NCBI RefSeq assembly: GCF_019578655.1 | Contig: NC_063265.1 | Span: forward strand, 10,574,501-10,638,500 | Length of the DNA: 64,000 bases | From: Ricinus communis | Lineage: Eukaryota > Streptophyta > Magnoliopsida > Malpighiales > Euphorbiaceae | Direction: 5' to 3' | Shown here: piece by piece, positions 12,726 to 25,059 of the stretch | Numbering within the stretch: the first letter of the stretch is position 1 | Layout of the letters: each line of letters begins with the position of its first letter | Translations under genes and position numbers: made by a program | The notes under the pieces: generated by a model | The model's input: only the letters and a program-made list of their open reading frames with translations | Told to the model about the DNA's origin: nothing | Database searches by the model: none

Positions 12726-13868
12726 TCATAAATATGATTGACTGCCCACAGAACTTAAATGACAAACCTTGCCATTGCCATACTTCTTGCTGCTGCCACC
12801 GCCACAGGTAATCGAAATCTCACATCCGAATGCATTACCGAAACAGGTAAACAATCCTGGATTGTCCGATCTTCTTCTGTGGTGTTGTTTCCGCCTGCTT
12901 TTAGACTTCATCTTCTTCGCGTCACTATCATATATTGGAGGCAATTCCGTTCTCCATCTCTCTAGCTTTGTTCTTAGGCCTTCAACACTATCATTCTCTG
13001 TCCAGTCATCAATTATCGAACTCCCTCCGCTTCTTGTCGGAGTATTTGCGTTTCCTGGTGGTTTAATCAATCCTTTTGCTATTGCTGCTGCTACTACTGA
13101 TGCAGAAGGCCCTACATCGGAGCAAAGCGATCCATTTATCATGCTACCATGGCCGTTATCAGCTGTGCAAGGATCTTTATTTTTATCTTTTTCGTTGCTA
13201 GTACTGGTTCTTGGTCTTACCAATGAAGAATTAACTAATGAGCCACCATTGACCACTGATGATCTAGGCGGGGCACTCCCTTTTACGCCAAACTCATCAG
13301 TCAGGGTAAGATCAGTATGATCGCTCTGCGTCCGGCGCAATCTTCCCTTCTTCTCGTCCATTGTCTGTTTACTTGTTTTTGCATCAATAAGATCATTAAA
13401 CCCAACAGCAGAAGCGCTAAGCTCAGTATATAAAGGCATACTTCTCATTGTATTGTCTAAAAGCTGAACACCCATGTTCAAGATACCTTGAGGACGACCT
13501 GATGGACGGCGAATCTGAAGGGCAACAAATCGCATTTTTGAGTTATTATTAGTAGGAGAAGGAAACAAATTACTTATCAGAACTCTAACTGAACCAATCT
13601 GAACATCGCGAAGCCAAGCTGCAGCATAGATCTCAATCATGATTGAAGAAGTTTCAGAATTCAAGAACGTGTCATCAACTCGAAAAACGAATTTCTCATT
13701 CCATTGCGGATTGGTATGGCCATTCTGGTCAACCCTGGTTGTTAATTTTCTCTCAGGATGAACCCAAACTACAGCATAAGTACGCATGGATTTTGATACA
13801 GGAGCCAAATCCTGAGCAGAAATAACATTTATTTCCAAAAGCTGAAAAGGATGTGCATTGTAAGTCAT
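12726..13868 (-). CDS. C2-domain protein (BAP/SRC2-like)
   Basis: Intronless gene for a 380-aa protein. An N-terminal C2 domain spans about residues 8-145: FQLLEINVISAQDL, then MRTYAVVWV, NPQWNEKFVFRV, IMIEIYAAAWLRDVQIGSV. Such domains bind membranes or proteins. Few of the Asp residues that bind calcium in classical C2 domains are present in the first loop, so calcium-independent binding is likely. The rest is Ser-rich and probably disordered. It includes ASVVAAAIAKGLIKPPG near residues 260-276, a basic stretch KKMKSKSRRKQHHRRR near 331-346, and a Cys/Gly-rich end (CFGNAFGCEISITCGGG). The plan matches plant C2 proteins of the SRC2 type, often linked to stress and defence. There is no transmembrane segment. 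A long open frame on the opposite strand here is a shadow. Confidence 0.85.
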   Translation of the reverse strand: MTYNAHPFQLLEINVISAQDLAPVSKSMRTYAVVWVHPERKLTTRVDQNGHTNPQWNEKFVFRVDDTFLNSETSSIMIEIYAAAWLRDVQIGSVRVLISNLFPSPTNNNSKMRFVALQIRRPSGRPQGILNMGVQLLDNTMRSMPLYTELSASAVGFNDLIDAKTSKQTMDEKKGRLRRTQSDHTDLTLTDEFGVKGSAPPRSSVVNGGSLVNSSLVRPRTSTSNEKDKNKDPCTADNGHGSMINGSLCSDVGPSASVVAAAIAKGLIKPPGNANTPTRSGGSSIIDDWTENDSVEGLRTKLERWRTELPPIYDSDAKKMKSKSRRKQHHRRRSDNPGLFTCFGNAFGCEISITCGGGSSKKYGNGKVCHLSSVGSQSYL

Positions 13869-13949
13869 CTTTTGGGTCGATTATTATCTTCTATATCTCT
13901 ATAGTGCAATTAGTTGATGGGTGTAATCTTTTATGGGGCAGCGGTGGTG

Positions 13950-14900
13950 GCAGCCGCCGAGAAATGGAAATGGTTAATGTATTAGCTTCCCTCGCCAGCC
14001 CAAGGTGAGAGGCAAGGCAAAGGTGGTAATGTAAGGAAATAGTAAGGAGTGATAATTTTTAATTTGTGGAGAAGAGTTGGGGTTGAGAATGGGGAGAGAC
14101 GGCGAAATGCATGGAAGTAAATAAATGATGGCTAGTTTTGATGCCTACATTTAGAGTATGATTTTTGTTACAGGATTGTTGTGTTACAAGAGGCTTTGTT
14201 GCGGCTTTAGCTCCTCTCCAGAGATTTCTCAGATATATCCAACCTGTTATTCTTCCCATTTTTATATCAGTTAACTATGTTGTTTTTTATTTTATTTTAT
14301 TTTATTAATCTCAATTATACAGCTTTTCTATATGTAATTTCTTAATTAATTATAGGTTAGAATCATATAATAATTTGTTTCATAACTCCCCCAGTTGATT
14401 AGTCTTATTTTACTAATTAACCTTTTTTCTTTCTTCTGCTAATGTAATGTTATTATATTAACTCAATCTCTCCTGAAAGCGCATGAGAAAGCCACAAGAA
14501 AAAGAAAAAGTCTATATTTAGGAGAACTGACATTTACAAGTTGGTCACCAGACATTAGAGGAGTGTCATGTTTTACAAAAATCTACCATTGACGTTTGAC
14601 AAGTTGGTTAGTAACACCTTCAGAATTCATGCTGCTTAGCGAACATTTTGTTAACAGAAGAAATCCGGTTTTGTAGTTTGTAAATTTAGTTGTTACTTTT
14701 ATACAATGAATTTTTAACAAGAACCTAGAAGAAGATGAAAGTGATAGCAAGTTCCTGCAAAATTAGATAGGTCAGTTTAGTTGAGTGCCTATTAGATAAA
14801 AGTAGGTTGGAAACTCGAACCCCAACTCCTGAACCCAATATTAGCTTTCAAGAATTACACCCAACATTCAGTTTCATTAAACAATGGATTCTTTTTCCTC
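13950..14900. other. Intergenic region with divergent promoters
   Basis: It lies between the 5' ends of the C2 gene (-) and the PDLP gene (+), so it should contain both promoters. A TTTTA microsatellite lies near 14287-14307. No gene or RNA was recognised. Confidence 0.5.
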
Positions 14901-14982
14901 ATTCTCTGATTCTCATCAGAATTCCCTGATTTGAGTACCAATATTGCTTAAGGCAAAGCTTCAACGTTATGCCCTGCTCCAA

Positions 14983-16057
14983 ATGGAATCAATCTTGAAA
15001 CCATTAATCTTTCCAACATCACCTATAGTACTATTAATTCTGATATCCATTTTTCTACCTCTTGTTAGTTCTAATTCAGACTACAGCTCCTTAGTATACA
15101 GCAAATGTGCAAACCAAACGTACACAGCAGCTTCCACCGAGTCTCACTCGCAAGTCCTTTCTTCTCTTTTTCAAGACCTGTTAGCACAATCATCTCATTC
15201 AAAGTTCTACAGAACTACTTCAGGCGATGAGAAAATTGGCATCTCCGGTCTCTTTCAATGCAGAGGTGATCTTGGCAGCGACGATTGCTACAACTGTGTA
15301 AGCACACTTCCCGAGATGTCGACTAGCAAATGTAAGCAAGCTGTAGCAGCTAGAGTTCAGCTTAATGGATGCTACTTCTACTATGAAACTGATGGGTTTC
15401 TAGATGAGACGCCTAAACATGAACTTCTTCATGAATCCTGCAGTGAAAAGAAGGCGGTGGACAGTAGTTTTGTAGAGGTAAGGGATGCAGCTTTTTTGGT
15501 AATGGAGAGCGAAGGGGTGAGTGAAAAAGGGTTTTATGAAGCGGATTACGAACACGTGCGTGTCGCTGCACAATGTGAAGGTGATTTAGGAGGTTGTGAT
15601 TGTAGTGAATGTGTAAGGTTCGCAATGGAAATTGCTCAGGAGGATTGTGGTAGCTCAGTTTCAGGAAAAGTTTACTTGGACAGTTGCTTTGTGAGCTACA
15701 GTAATAATCCTGATGGAACACCAGGCAAATCATACCCAGGTAAAATACTATCTCATTCTCGGTTATAAGTTCGAATCCTTTTTATCACTAGACTAGGCAT
15801 TATCTTTTAAGTACACAAGCATCAGATATGCAGCTGTCCTTGCATACATTTGCCGAGGTTTTCCTTCTGGTTTGGTGAAATTCTGTGAATGTTAATTCAT
15901 GATATAGTTACGAATGTTATTAATAGATGAAGAAGGGAAAAAAAGAGATAAAACTGGGAAAACAATAGCAATTGTCTTGGGAGGAGCAGCAAGTTTGTTT
16001 GCTGGATTTATGGTTCTCAAAATCATAAAATCTAGGGGCAAAAAAGATGAAATATAG
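14983..16057 (+). CDS. Plasmodesmata-located protein (two DUF26 domains)
   Basis: Type I membrane protein of the PDLP family, which sits at plasmodesmata and restricts cell-to-cell traffic by promoting callose deposition. Coding exons are 14983-15739 and 15927-16057 (295 aa). The ATG at 14983 was chosen; the upstream in-frame TTG is not a plausible plant start. A signal peptide covers about residues 1-31 (PIVLLILISIFLPLVSS). Two DUF26/Gnk2 domains each show C-x8-C-x2-C: CRGDLGSDDCYNC and CEGDLGGCDCSEC. A single transmembrane helix (TIAIVLGGAASLFAGFMVL) and a short basic tail follow. The absence of a kinase domain separates it from cysteine-rich receptor kinases. The stop codon overlaps a GTAAGT donor at 16057, with an acceptor at 16175-16176, so a 3'-UTR intron may start inside the stop codon; spliced or not, the codon reads TAG. 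Confidence 0.88.
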
Positions 16058-16063
16058 TAAGTG

Positions 16064-16072
<9 letters not shown>

Positions 16073-16098
<26 letters not shown>

Positions 16099-16099
16099 G
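16073..16099 (+). repeat. (CT)n microsatellite in the PDLP 3' intron
   Basis: An uninterrupted TC dinucleotide run lies just downstream of the donor at 16057, inside the predicted 3'-UTR intron. Confidence 0.85.
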
Positions 16100-17189
16100 T
16101 TATTTTCTTGTGTTCTGATATTATTTAATCATCCAGAAGCTAAGATGATTGAATTCTGGTCTGCAAATTGATGCAGGGACTACTGGAAGAAGAAGTTCAA
16201 GAACTGCCATGTACTAAATTTTCTTGGTTGGTAAGAAGTTGGGCTGCCCATTGGGTTTAAAGTGGTTGGAAGATTAACTGATTTATTATAGAGTTCAGTT
16301 AAAGGTTGGAGAAGAATACATATACAAAAAATTTGCATCTTAATGTCTCAAGAGAAGCATAAATATTTAATATGTGTACACATATATAATTATTGATTTT
16401 TTATTTTTATTTTTCTTTAAATTATTGTATTTAATAAATGATAAATTTTCTAATTAAATTAATAATCTAGTCCTAAAAATAGCATAAAATTAATATTTTA
16501 ATGTAAAAAACTTATACATTGTTATTATTATGTTAGAGTATCGAAATTATGTTTATATATTAGAATTACTGACACATGTTTAAACATGAATTTTACACGT
16601 AGATAAATTGAATGTAAAAATTGACTGTTTATAGTGTTCATAATAATAACCCTAAAAGAACTCACTACTTCATTTATTATTATGAGTCTGCATCTTCATC
16701 ATCTCATGTTCTTCTTTTTCTGGTCTAAACTGATTTCAACGGCGTTCGATGCATTTTGGATTAATTCATTACTCTGAAATTAATCTAATTAATTTAGTAA
16801 CAGGGTTCATATTTTAGAGCATCTCCGTCTTTATTTTAAAGCCATCTTTATTTATATTTAAATATAAATGATATAAAATTTTATTTGAATTTAATAGCCT
16901 TTTTATTTTGTTTTATTCAATAAGATTAATTTTTTATTTTTTTTCCTTATTTTTTTAGAATAGGGAAAGTAGAATTATTTTTAAATAAAATAAAGTCACA
17001 GCTAGTGGCTTGCAATTAATAAAATATATAGGAATTTGTTGTGTATGAATATCAATAAAGATAAAGAGTGTAATTTAGCTTTTTAAAACGGAGCGAGTCA
17101 AATCTAATTTTTATGTTAGAGTTTTATTTTATTAAATTACTCTTTATAATAAATAAGTTAATCTATATAAAAATACATTCAAAAAGTAT

Positions 17190-17640
17190 TTTTTAGAGTA
17201 TCCCAATAGTGCTTTTTATTTTAAGGAGCATAATTTCTACAATAAAAAATATCACATTTTATTTAACTCCTATAGACTATATATTTTATACTTTATTTTA
17301 TTTTTATTTCTATAAATATTAATAGTTTTAATTTATCTTTTTTCTTTTTAATTTTTATTAATAAACAATAAGAATTATAAACATCAATTAATCAAATATA
17401 TAGAAACATATTATATGCATTTATTAAATATAAAGTAGAGAGTGAAGTTTGATTCTCCATATGTAGAAAGCTAAATCAACTATCTATTTTATATTTAAGG
17501 AATAAAGAGTGTATTGAAATATTATTCTATAATTTGACTCTTTAAAATAAAGAGTTTGACATATAAAATATTTCTAATAGTATTTTTTATTTTAAAAAGT
17601 ATAATTACTGTAATAAAAAATATTTTAAAAAATATTTACA
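17190..17640. mobile_element. MITE-like remnants with TTTATTTTAA motifs
   Basis: The segment at about 17203-17260 (AATAGTGCTTTTTATTTTAA, then an AGCATAATT-like stretch and AATAAAAAATAT) recurs in diverged form at about 17572-17625. It also appears inverted at about 17535-17560 (GACTCTTTAAAATAAAGAGT). Direct plus inverted copies of a short AT-rich end sequence suggest one or two decayed non-autonomous DNA elements. Borders and target-site duplications could not be set, and similar AT-rich sequence can arise by chance. Confidence 0.4.
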
Positions 17641-19756
17641 TATAAAATTAAAATATTTTATTTAAATATAATGTACTAAAGTAAGACAAAGTATTAGGAA
17701 TACTAGATGAGTGAAGCAAATTATGTAGGCAGGGATGAAGCAAAGTTGCATTACTGTGAATTTTTATATAACAATGATGAATATTTGTGTTACAAGAATT
17801 CTGAGTTTATTACATCTTGAGATGAAAATATATACATGCTGAGATTCCGAATCTTTTTTCTAACGGATACTTTTGAGTTTTTTTTGGGAAAGGTTGAAGT
17901 GACTTTTCTTGCCTTGCAGGAAAGGATGCTCCCTTTTTCCTTGGTCAGGGATGAAAGGTCTGCACAAGCAACCTAACTTGTGCAGCCTCTGAGACCAAAA
18001 GAGCTGTTATTTTCTATTTTCTTCAACAGTTACGAAACAAACAATCGTGAATCCCATTTATGATATATTTGTTTTGTGGGTTTTGTACCTTTTTATTGTG
18101 AAGATCTTAGGATCCGTTTAGGCAAACGATGAGGATAGACATTTAATTATTCTTTTTCCTATAAAATTGTATCGCTTAGAATCGGACTTTGGAAATAGAC
18201 TTCTTGGTTATCAGATTTCCTTCCATTTTTATTGCTGATTATTTTTTTTTATATAAAAATAGGTTAATTAAGATTATTTAATATATTAAGTATTAGTCTA
18301 ATATTAAAGCAACTATTCACAAAATTTAAATACCATGGTTTAATCTTCATTTAGTGCAAATAACAACTAATCTTATCAATAGCTGTTTTAACACTAGACT
18401 ACTGCCTAGTCTTTATTTAGACCCATTCATTTGTCATTATTTTAATTTTAATTATTATTTTTCTAATTTTAATTATAGCTAATACCAATTTGATTTGAAT
18501 TATTTTAGATGAAAATAACAATATAGAGTCTTCTTTGTCTTTTAAAGTACTAATCTAAAAAATTTTAAACAGCTATAGTAAAATAAAATATTCATCTTCA
18601 TTAGATGTTTATAAGATTAAAATAACATATAACATCGTATTTAATATTTTTATTTAAAATAAAATTATATATTATATAAATATAAGTGTTTATATATTTT
18701 ATATTATTTAATATATTAAATTTATTAAATAATAATATTACATCACATTTAACTAAAATAAAATTCTAATTGATAGCTATTAATTATTAAATATATTACT
18801 AGCAACAACTAATAAACACTTGCATATTCATTCGTTATCAATAATTAGCTAACAGTATCATCAACGATTTAACTAAATATTCAATCAAATACGGTAAAAT
18901 CTTTTTACACTGATATTTTATATATGAATAACCTCTATATAGTGATAAAAAAAAATTTATAGTCTTAATTTGGACTATATAAGAATAAATTCTCTATTTT
19001 AATAAGTTATAAATTTTTAAAATTCTCTTTTAAAAAATATTTATCTATATAGTAATATTTGTATATATAATTTAAAAAAATATATATTATGATGTGTTTT
19101 GTGTTATTGTAGTGTTATTTTGTATCATTAATCTTATTTGTAGAATGTGACAAGATATTTACATATTTTATTTATACCTTTTATAATTTCATCAATAAGA
19201 TTAAGTATTAAGTCTCAAAATCTTTTTTTGCAAATTTTCATTAAATTATAATATTCTCATAATTATAAATTTTATTTGGTCTCAAATATATAACTATAAA
19301 TTAACTTATTGGAACTCTTTATGAGGTATTAACTTTAAAAACTAAATTCATTATACATCTACGTACTTAATTATAGCCTTTTTTTCCATGTATAATTCTA
19401 ATTACATCAATTTGTTGCCTTTTCTATGTGCATTGTACATAAAACTTATTATGTATATACATTAACTTTAAAGGATAGCCATACATGAATTTTGATAAAA
19501 ACATGTACAATAAATTAAATTATAAAACTCTTCTGTAATTAATAAATTTATCAATAAACTAAAACTTTACCTATTTATAATTTACAAATAAATAATTCTT
19601 TTCTTTTTCGGTGGAATAAATAATGTTTTTAAAGTAAGTAATACTTTTTTCCTTATTAGTGTGTAGAGATACTGTTATATTAGAAAAGTCAAAAACTAAT
19701 TTACTCTATAAAAAGGGAAAAAGAACTAATAATGGGTGGAAACAAATATCATGAGT

Positions 19757-19786
19757 ATCAGTATCAGTATCAGTATCAGTATCAGG
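19757..19786 (+). repeat. TATCAG hexamer tandem array
   Basis: About five near-perfect copies of TATCAG in a row. It is a short simple repeat with no spacer structure. Confidence 0.85.
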
Positions 19787-20249
19787 CTGATCTCTTCGGT
19801 TAACTCGCAGCATTAACACCTTAGCCTGCCGCATGCACCTTTATACTGATGCCTTCTCCGTATCTACACGCAGGCCTGGGAAAGAAAAAAAAAAAAGAAC
19901 CCTCAAATCCCCATGTCAAGATTAATACCACCTCTGCAACTTCTTGATTCTTTTTCCTTTTCTTTTGACGAAATTATTTATTCAATATTAAACACAATTG
20001 TATGTACTGTGAATCTCACTTGATTACGATTCCATTATCTTCTTCTTCTTCATGAACTAAAAAGACACAAGACATCTTCTTGTGTACGTTACATGTTTCT
20101 TTATTCTTTTTAGATATCAAATCTTTTTTTTTTTTTTTAATCAGGAGACAAAAATTTTGATCGTTGCAATGTTTTGCTTTTTCTCGTTCTCGTTCTTGTT
20201 CTTTTTCCTTTTTGTTGAAGTTTTTCTGTTATAATTTCTGAAAGAACTG

Positions 20250-20257
20250 TATAAATA
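20250..20257 (+). promoter_or_regulatory. Putative TATA box of the SUVR gene
   Basis: TATAAATA lies 173 nt before the start codon at 20423, which would place transcription start near 20282 with a leader of about 140 nt. Inferred from position only. Confidence 0.45.
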
Positions 20258-20422
20258 GATTGATTGTTTGAATTTATTCAGTCTACTGGACTGAACAAAA
20301 GGTATAATATAATTCAACATTGTATTAGCAACAGTCACAACAGCCACAGGAGCAAGGAAAGAAGTCATATATTTTATTATCTGTATAAAAGACCTGAAGC
20401 AGGTGTTCATTAATTATCTTAA

Positions 20423-23400
20423 ATGGTGAATGAGAGGGCTCTTAATGCCTTCAAGGCAACAAGAGCTCTGGGTATTCCTGATAAAGAGGTGAAACCAGTG
20501 CTGAAGAATCTCTGGAAGGTGTTTGATAAGAACTGGGAGCCTATTGAAGCAGAAGATTATCGGGCACTCATAGATGCATATTTTGATTCTAAGGAAAACA
20601 AGGTACTCAACCATTCTACCAACCTCTTGGTTACTCCGACCGATTATTTTGATGGATTTCAGCAGTATTTTCTCTTTGTAGATCAATTATTGTGATTTCA
20701 GGCCTTGTAGATAAGCCTCATAAAAGAGGGCGACTTATTTTATTTTTTTTCTTCTCATTTTGATATAGTTTTTCTTTTTGTCATTTTTGCTCAACAGAAA
20801 CCTTCAATTTCAAAGGTAAGTCACGCAGACCCTAGAGACGACAGAATTTCAATTTCCAGGAGGACATCGGTATCCCCAGGGAATTCCAAAAGACCGACTG
20901 TTGAATGTGGGTCTTCTGATTATAGCAGAGATCATACTAATCCAATTGCCAAGAAAAACAGGATTGAATCGACAGATTTTGCAGATTCTATTGCAGTTGT
21001 CCATCCAGGTTTCGGTCCCATCACTTTGTTATGATGAATATTACAATCTGGCTTTTCTGTGTTACGTAGATCATGACATGAATGTTCTGGCTTTCGGTAT
21101 TGTCATATAAATATATAATAAGCCTAAGAATATAAGCCTTCTACAGGCCTGTGGCCTCAAGTTAACCTATCTGAGATTGCATGTATTTGTTTTAACTGTT
21201 ATTGGTTGCTTTTCTCCCCAAGTCTGCTATCAGCTGATTCAAGCCTTGAATTTTCTTTAAGGTATATATCATGGACAAAAGACTTCATTGTTTCAAATTT
21301 ATGGACTGGTAGAATTTAGAATATTTTACTCAGCCGGATCGTTTCAAGATTTTTCCAACTGAGAACGGGAACAGTCTATTCTGACACATTAATTAACTTC
21401 GGAACTTGTCAATTGCTTCTTCTTTTTCCTTTCCTTTTTTAAAAATTTCTTGGCCTTTATTGCCGATTCTTTTGCTTGTGCGGATATGCTGGAAGGTTCT
21501 TTAATTGGTACCAGACTTGACATCTTAATGCGATGCTTCAGGTTCAGGATCCAATGGCAGTAAACACAGTGGGAGCAACTTTTCTGTAGCAGTATCAAGC
21601 CTGGAAAAAGTCAAAATACTGTTAAATTTTGACTATGCTATCGGACAACCGAGCTTTCAAATTCCAGATTTCACTGCAGTTCTGAAATTTTTGGAGGATA
21701 AATATCTGGGAGACAAGTTTGTCTCATCTCAGTTCTCTGTGACGACACTATTGAAAGATCTGTGCGAGTCATATTTAGAACTGGGTACTGTTTCCTCCAA
21801 TAGTTCTGTTGCAGATAGCACTCCTACAGCTGGAAAAATTAACAATTCCCTTCATAGAATAGGGTCAAACGAAAGTTCTCGCAGAATTGGTAATTCTGAT
21901 ACTATTTTGAAAGAGAAGGCTTCAAAATGCTCAAGGCTTTCATATTCTCATAACCTGGAAAACATGCAACAGGGAACCACTACATATAATCAGAAAAGGT
22001 TCTTCCCTAAAATAAGTGACATATCAAAAGGTGCAGAAAATGTCCCAATTTCGTTGGTAAACGAAATAGGTGATGAGGAGCTCCCGAAGTTCATGTACAT
22101 GCCACAGAGTATAATTTATCAAAATGCTTACCTGCAAATCTCACTTGCCAGGATATCGGACGACGATTGCTGTTCAAGCTGTTTAGGAGATTGCCTTTCA
22201 TCTCCGATTCCATGTGCATGTGCTCGCGAAACTGGTGGAGAGTTTGCTTACACACAGCAAGGCCTTCTAAAACAGGAGTTTCTAAGAGCTTGCGAGTCTA
22301 TGAAACAAGACCCTCAAAAGGATTACTTGGTTTTTTGCAAAGACTGTCCACTGGTGAGATCCAAGAACGAGTATATGCCAGAAAAGTGCAAGGGTCACTT
22401 GGTTAGGAAGTTTATTAAAGAATGTTGGAGAAAATGTGGATGTGACATGAATTGTGGGAATCGAGTGATACAACGGGGCATTACATGCAACTTGCAGGTA
22501 TTAAAGATTGAATTCTTTTTTCTGAACCTTTTTTTTCTTTGCCATGCATTATTTGTTTAGTTTCTTTTGGGTGCCTGAAGTGAGAACAGCTATGAATTGC
22601 TAGATTACTTGTGTGCCAAATTTAATTGAAAATATTCTTAAAACTTGTGCGTTAGAGATATTAAACCAATTCGTGAGTCTTCGGAATAAAAAAAAAGTTA
22701 TTGAATTTTATATTTAATTTTGTTCTGACTATAAAATGTAATTAGTTTTATTTTAATTATTTAATTTAAGTTTTGGTTAAATTTTATTCATTTTGTCATT
22801 ATATATATATATTTTATACTTTAGCATTAAATGATTAATATATATTTTATAATTTAAACTAAAGAATTTTTTTATGTAGATTTACTTATACATTAAACCA
22901 ATAGATGATTGACATATATTAATTAGTTTTAAATTATGAAGTACATGTCAAAAATTCAATACCAAGTATAAAACACTCATACATATATATCACTCTCCTA
23001 TTAGTCGTAGTGTATACACCAAGTGTAGGGGAAGAATCTCTCTTAAACTAATGAATATAAATTTTCCTTAATGCTTTAAGTGTGTACTCTATCCATCACT
23101 CACTAGTCCACCTATATACTAAATCGATAAATGATTGATATATATATTTATTAATTTTAAATAATAAAATATGTATCAATCCACTAATTTCAAAATAATT
23201 TTATTAACTATGATATATATCAAGCTTATATAAAAAAATTATTTTCAAAATAAACAGTTCTTTTAAGGTTGATATTGTTTATAAATTTTGAATGCTTGCA
23301 GCAGCTTGGACTATCATCCAAAGAAAACCAAAAGAAATGTTCACAAAAAATAAAGAAAAAAAACAAAAGAAAAGGGCACAGAAAATAAAGGGAATATGCA

Positions 23401-25053
23401 GTCTCAAGTTGACAATACACACATTTACATATACTAGATTCAGCTAAACGATACATCTAATATTTGACCATTTCAATTCTATGCTGAAGTTCTTTGCAGG
23501 ACCAGTATTAGTTGTTTCTCACTTATTGGATTTATACTTTGTGCGAATTTTGACAATTGCCTTTCAGCAAAGTTACTTGTACCCTGCCATTGATGCATTT
23601 ATACTCTCTCTGTACACTCTATTTGTCTATCTATGTTTTCTGGTTGAAACTTTTTCTTTTCAAAAGAAAAAAATATATATATGCTTCTCATTCTCATCAA
23701 CTAGTTATTTGGATGATATGCTGATCAGGTATTTATGACTGGTGAAGGTAAAGGCTGGGGTCTTAGAACACTTGAGGACCTGCCTAAAGGAACCTTTGTT
23801 TGTGAATACGTAGGGGAAATATTGACTAACATGGAACTGTATGACCGGAATTTGCTAAGCAGTGGTAGTGACAGACACACGTATCCTGTTACACTTGATG
23901 CGGACTGGGGCTCAGAAAAATTTCTTAGGGATGAAGAAGCACTCTGTTTGGATGCAACTTTTACTGGAAATGTTGCAAGGTTTATCAATCACAGGTAGCA
24001 TTCTAGTTCACTACGTTAGCAAAATTAAGTAATACGAATACGTCAACTTTTGCTGATATATTACATATTATGCTGATGTGACATATTTATAAAGCACACA
24101 TTTGTTCATTACTAATGAAAGTGTTGTATCAGCAAACTAAGGGATAGTATTATAAAAATATACGACATTTTACTAACAATACAATATTAAATTTAAAGAT
24201 TATTCAGACCACAAGCATAATTTTTATACTTTTCTCTTAATTTTATGTTATATACTGTCGTTACCTTGATATACTTGTACATGCATTTTATATATTGCTT
24301 ACGATCAGTTTATGCTACCTTTCTGCAGATGCAATGATGCAAACTTAATTGATATTCCAGTTGAAGTAGAGACCCCAGATCGGCACTATTACCATGTATG
24401 GATCTGTACAGGATTTCCTTTTCGCTTTTAGTATAGGAAAGTGGATTTTTATTAATTAGGTACAGGTGTAGAGCTGTTCTTCTCTATCTCCGAATTATGT
24501 TTTAAGATTTTGGTCATGATTTTTGTAATGCAGCTTGCGTTTTTCACTTCAAGAAAGGTGAACGCATTGGAAGAACTGACTTGGGTAAGTGAGCTGAAAT
24601 AATATGTGATTATAGTTTGTAATTTGGAGAACATGTGATGAGGCCTAACAAATTTGCTTGCTTCTCGTAACTGTTCTGCAGTTGAAACTCATTAAAGATG
24701 AATGCTGACAACAGTTTCCATCAATGGTTTGCAGGATTATGGGATCGACTTTGATGATCATGATCATCCTATAGAGGCATTTCGGTGTTGTTGTGGAAGT
24801 GATTCGTGTAGAGATGTGAAAGGAAAAAGGTTGGAATATTCAAGTTCAATGTTAATGAATACATGAATATGGAAGAATGCTTTTACTTGTTTTAAAAACA
24901 TTTTATGTCCAGTGGACCGATATCAGGATTCAAACCTCATTAATTAATTAAAAGGATGTACATATTTTATGTAGTCAAATTAATTAGTTTATTAATTCAC
25001 TGTTCATGGTTGCTGATAATTTCAGGAGGCGGAACTCGACCTCATGCAAATGA
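20423..25053 (+). CDS. SUVR4: SUVR-type histone-lysine N-methyltransferase
   Basis: Predicted nuclear H3K9 methyltransferase of the SUVR1/2/4 group. Exons: 20423-20602, 20798-21008, 21542-22497, 23729-23994, 24329-24395, 24534-24584, 24735-24829, 25026-25053 (617 aa; phases agree). Residues 1-60 are a WIYLD domain (ALNAFKATRALGIPDKEVKP), a ubiquitin-binding module in Arabidopsis SUVR4. A Ser-rich linker follows. The pre-SET domain at about 340-449 carries zinc-binding Cys clusters (CCSSCLGDCLSSPIPCAC, CWRKCGCDMNCGNR). The SET domain at about 450-583 has GKGWGLRTLEDLPKGTFVCEY, RFINHRCNDANL and ELTWDYGIDF with Tyr579. The post-SET CxCx4C is CCCGSDSC (595-602). Intron 3 (about 1.2 kb) holds AT-rich repeats. 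All catalytic parts are present, which argues for an active enzyme. The symbol reflects nearest family; SUVR1 or SUVR2 orthology is not excluded. Confidence 0.92.
22740..23220. repeat. Diverged direct repeats in SUVR intron 3
   Basis: Two related stretches inside the intron, near 22890-22950 and 23120-23175, share the pattern CATTAAACC/TACTAAATC, AATRGATGATTGAYATATAT, then TTAGTTTTAAAT/TTAATTTTAAAT. They look like parts of old AT-rich insertions. No borders could be set. Confidence 0.35.
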
Positions 25054-25059
25054 TATTGC

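Larger units (their letters stand above)
16270..20249. other. AT-rich intergenic region
   Basis: About 4 kb of very AT-rich DNA without a recognisable gene. It holds MITE-like remnants (listed at 17190-17640) and a small TATCAG array at 19757. The stretch 19790-19880 is locally less AT-rich but gives no protein or RNA that I recognise. Confidence 0.55.

Noticed and set aside
12769..13320. 183-codon open frame on the plus strand
   Set aside because: It lies antisense inside the C2-domain gene, has no domain or start context, and reflects codon bias of the true minus-strand frame.
14944..14982. N-terminal extension of the PDLP from a TTG codon
   Set aside because: Plant genes start at ATG, and the ATG at 14983 directly precedes a good signal peptide.
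15413..15733. 106-codon minus-strand open frame
   Set aside because: It is antisense to the DUF26 exon of the PDLP gene and has no domain.
19757..19786. TATCAG array as a CRISPR-like repeat
   Set aside because: The units abut with no spacers and this is a plant genome; it is a simple tandem repeat.
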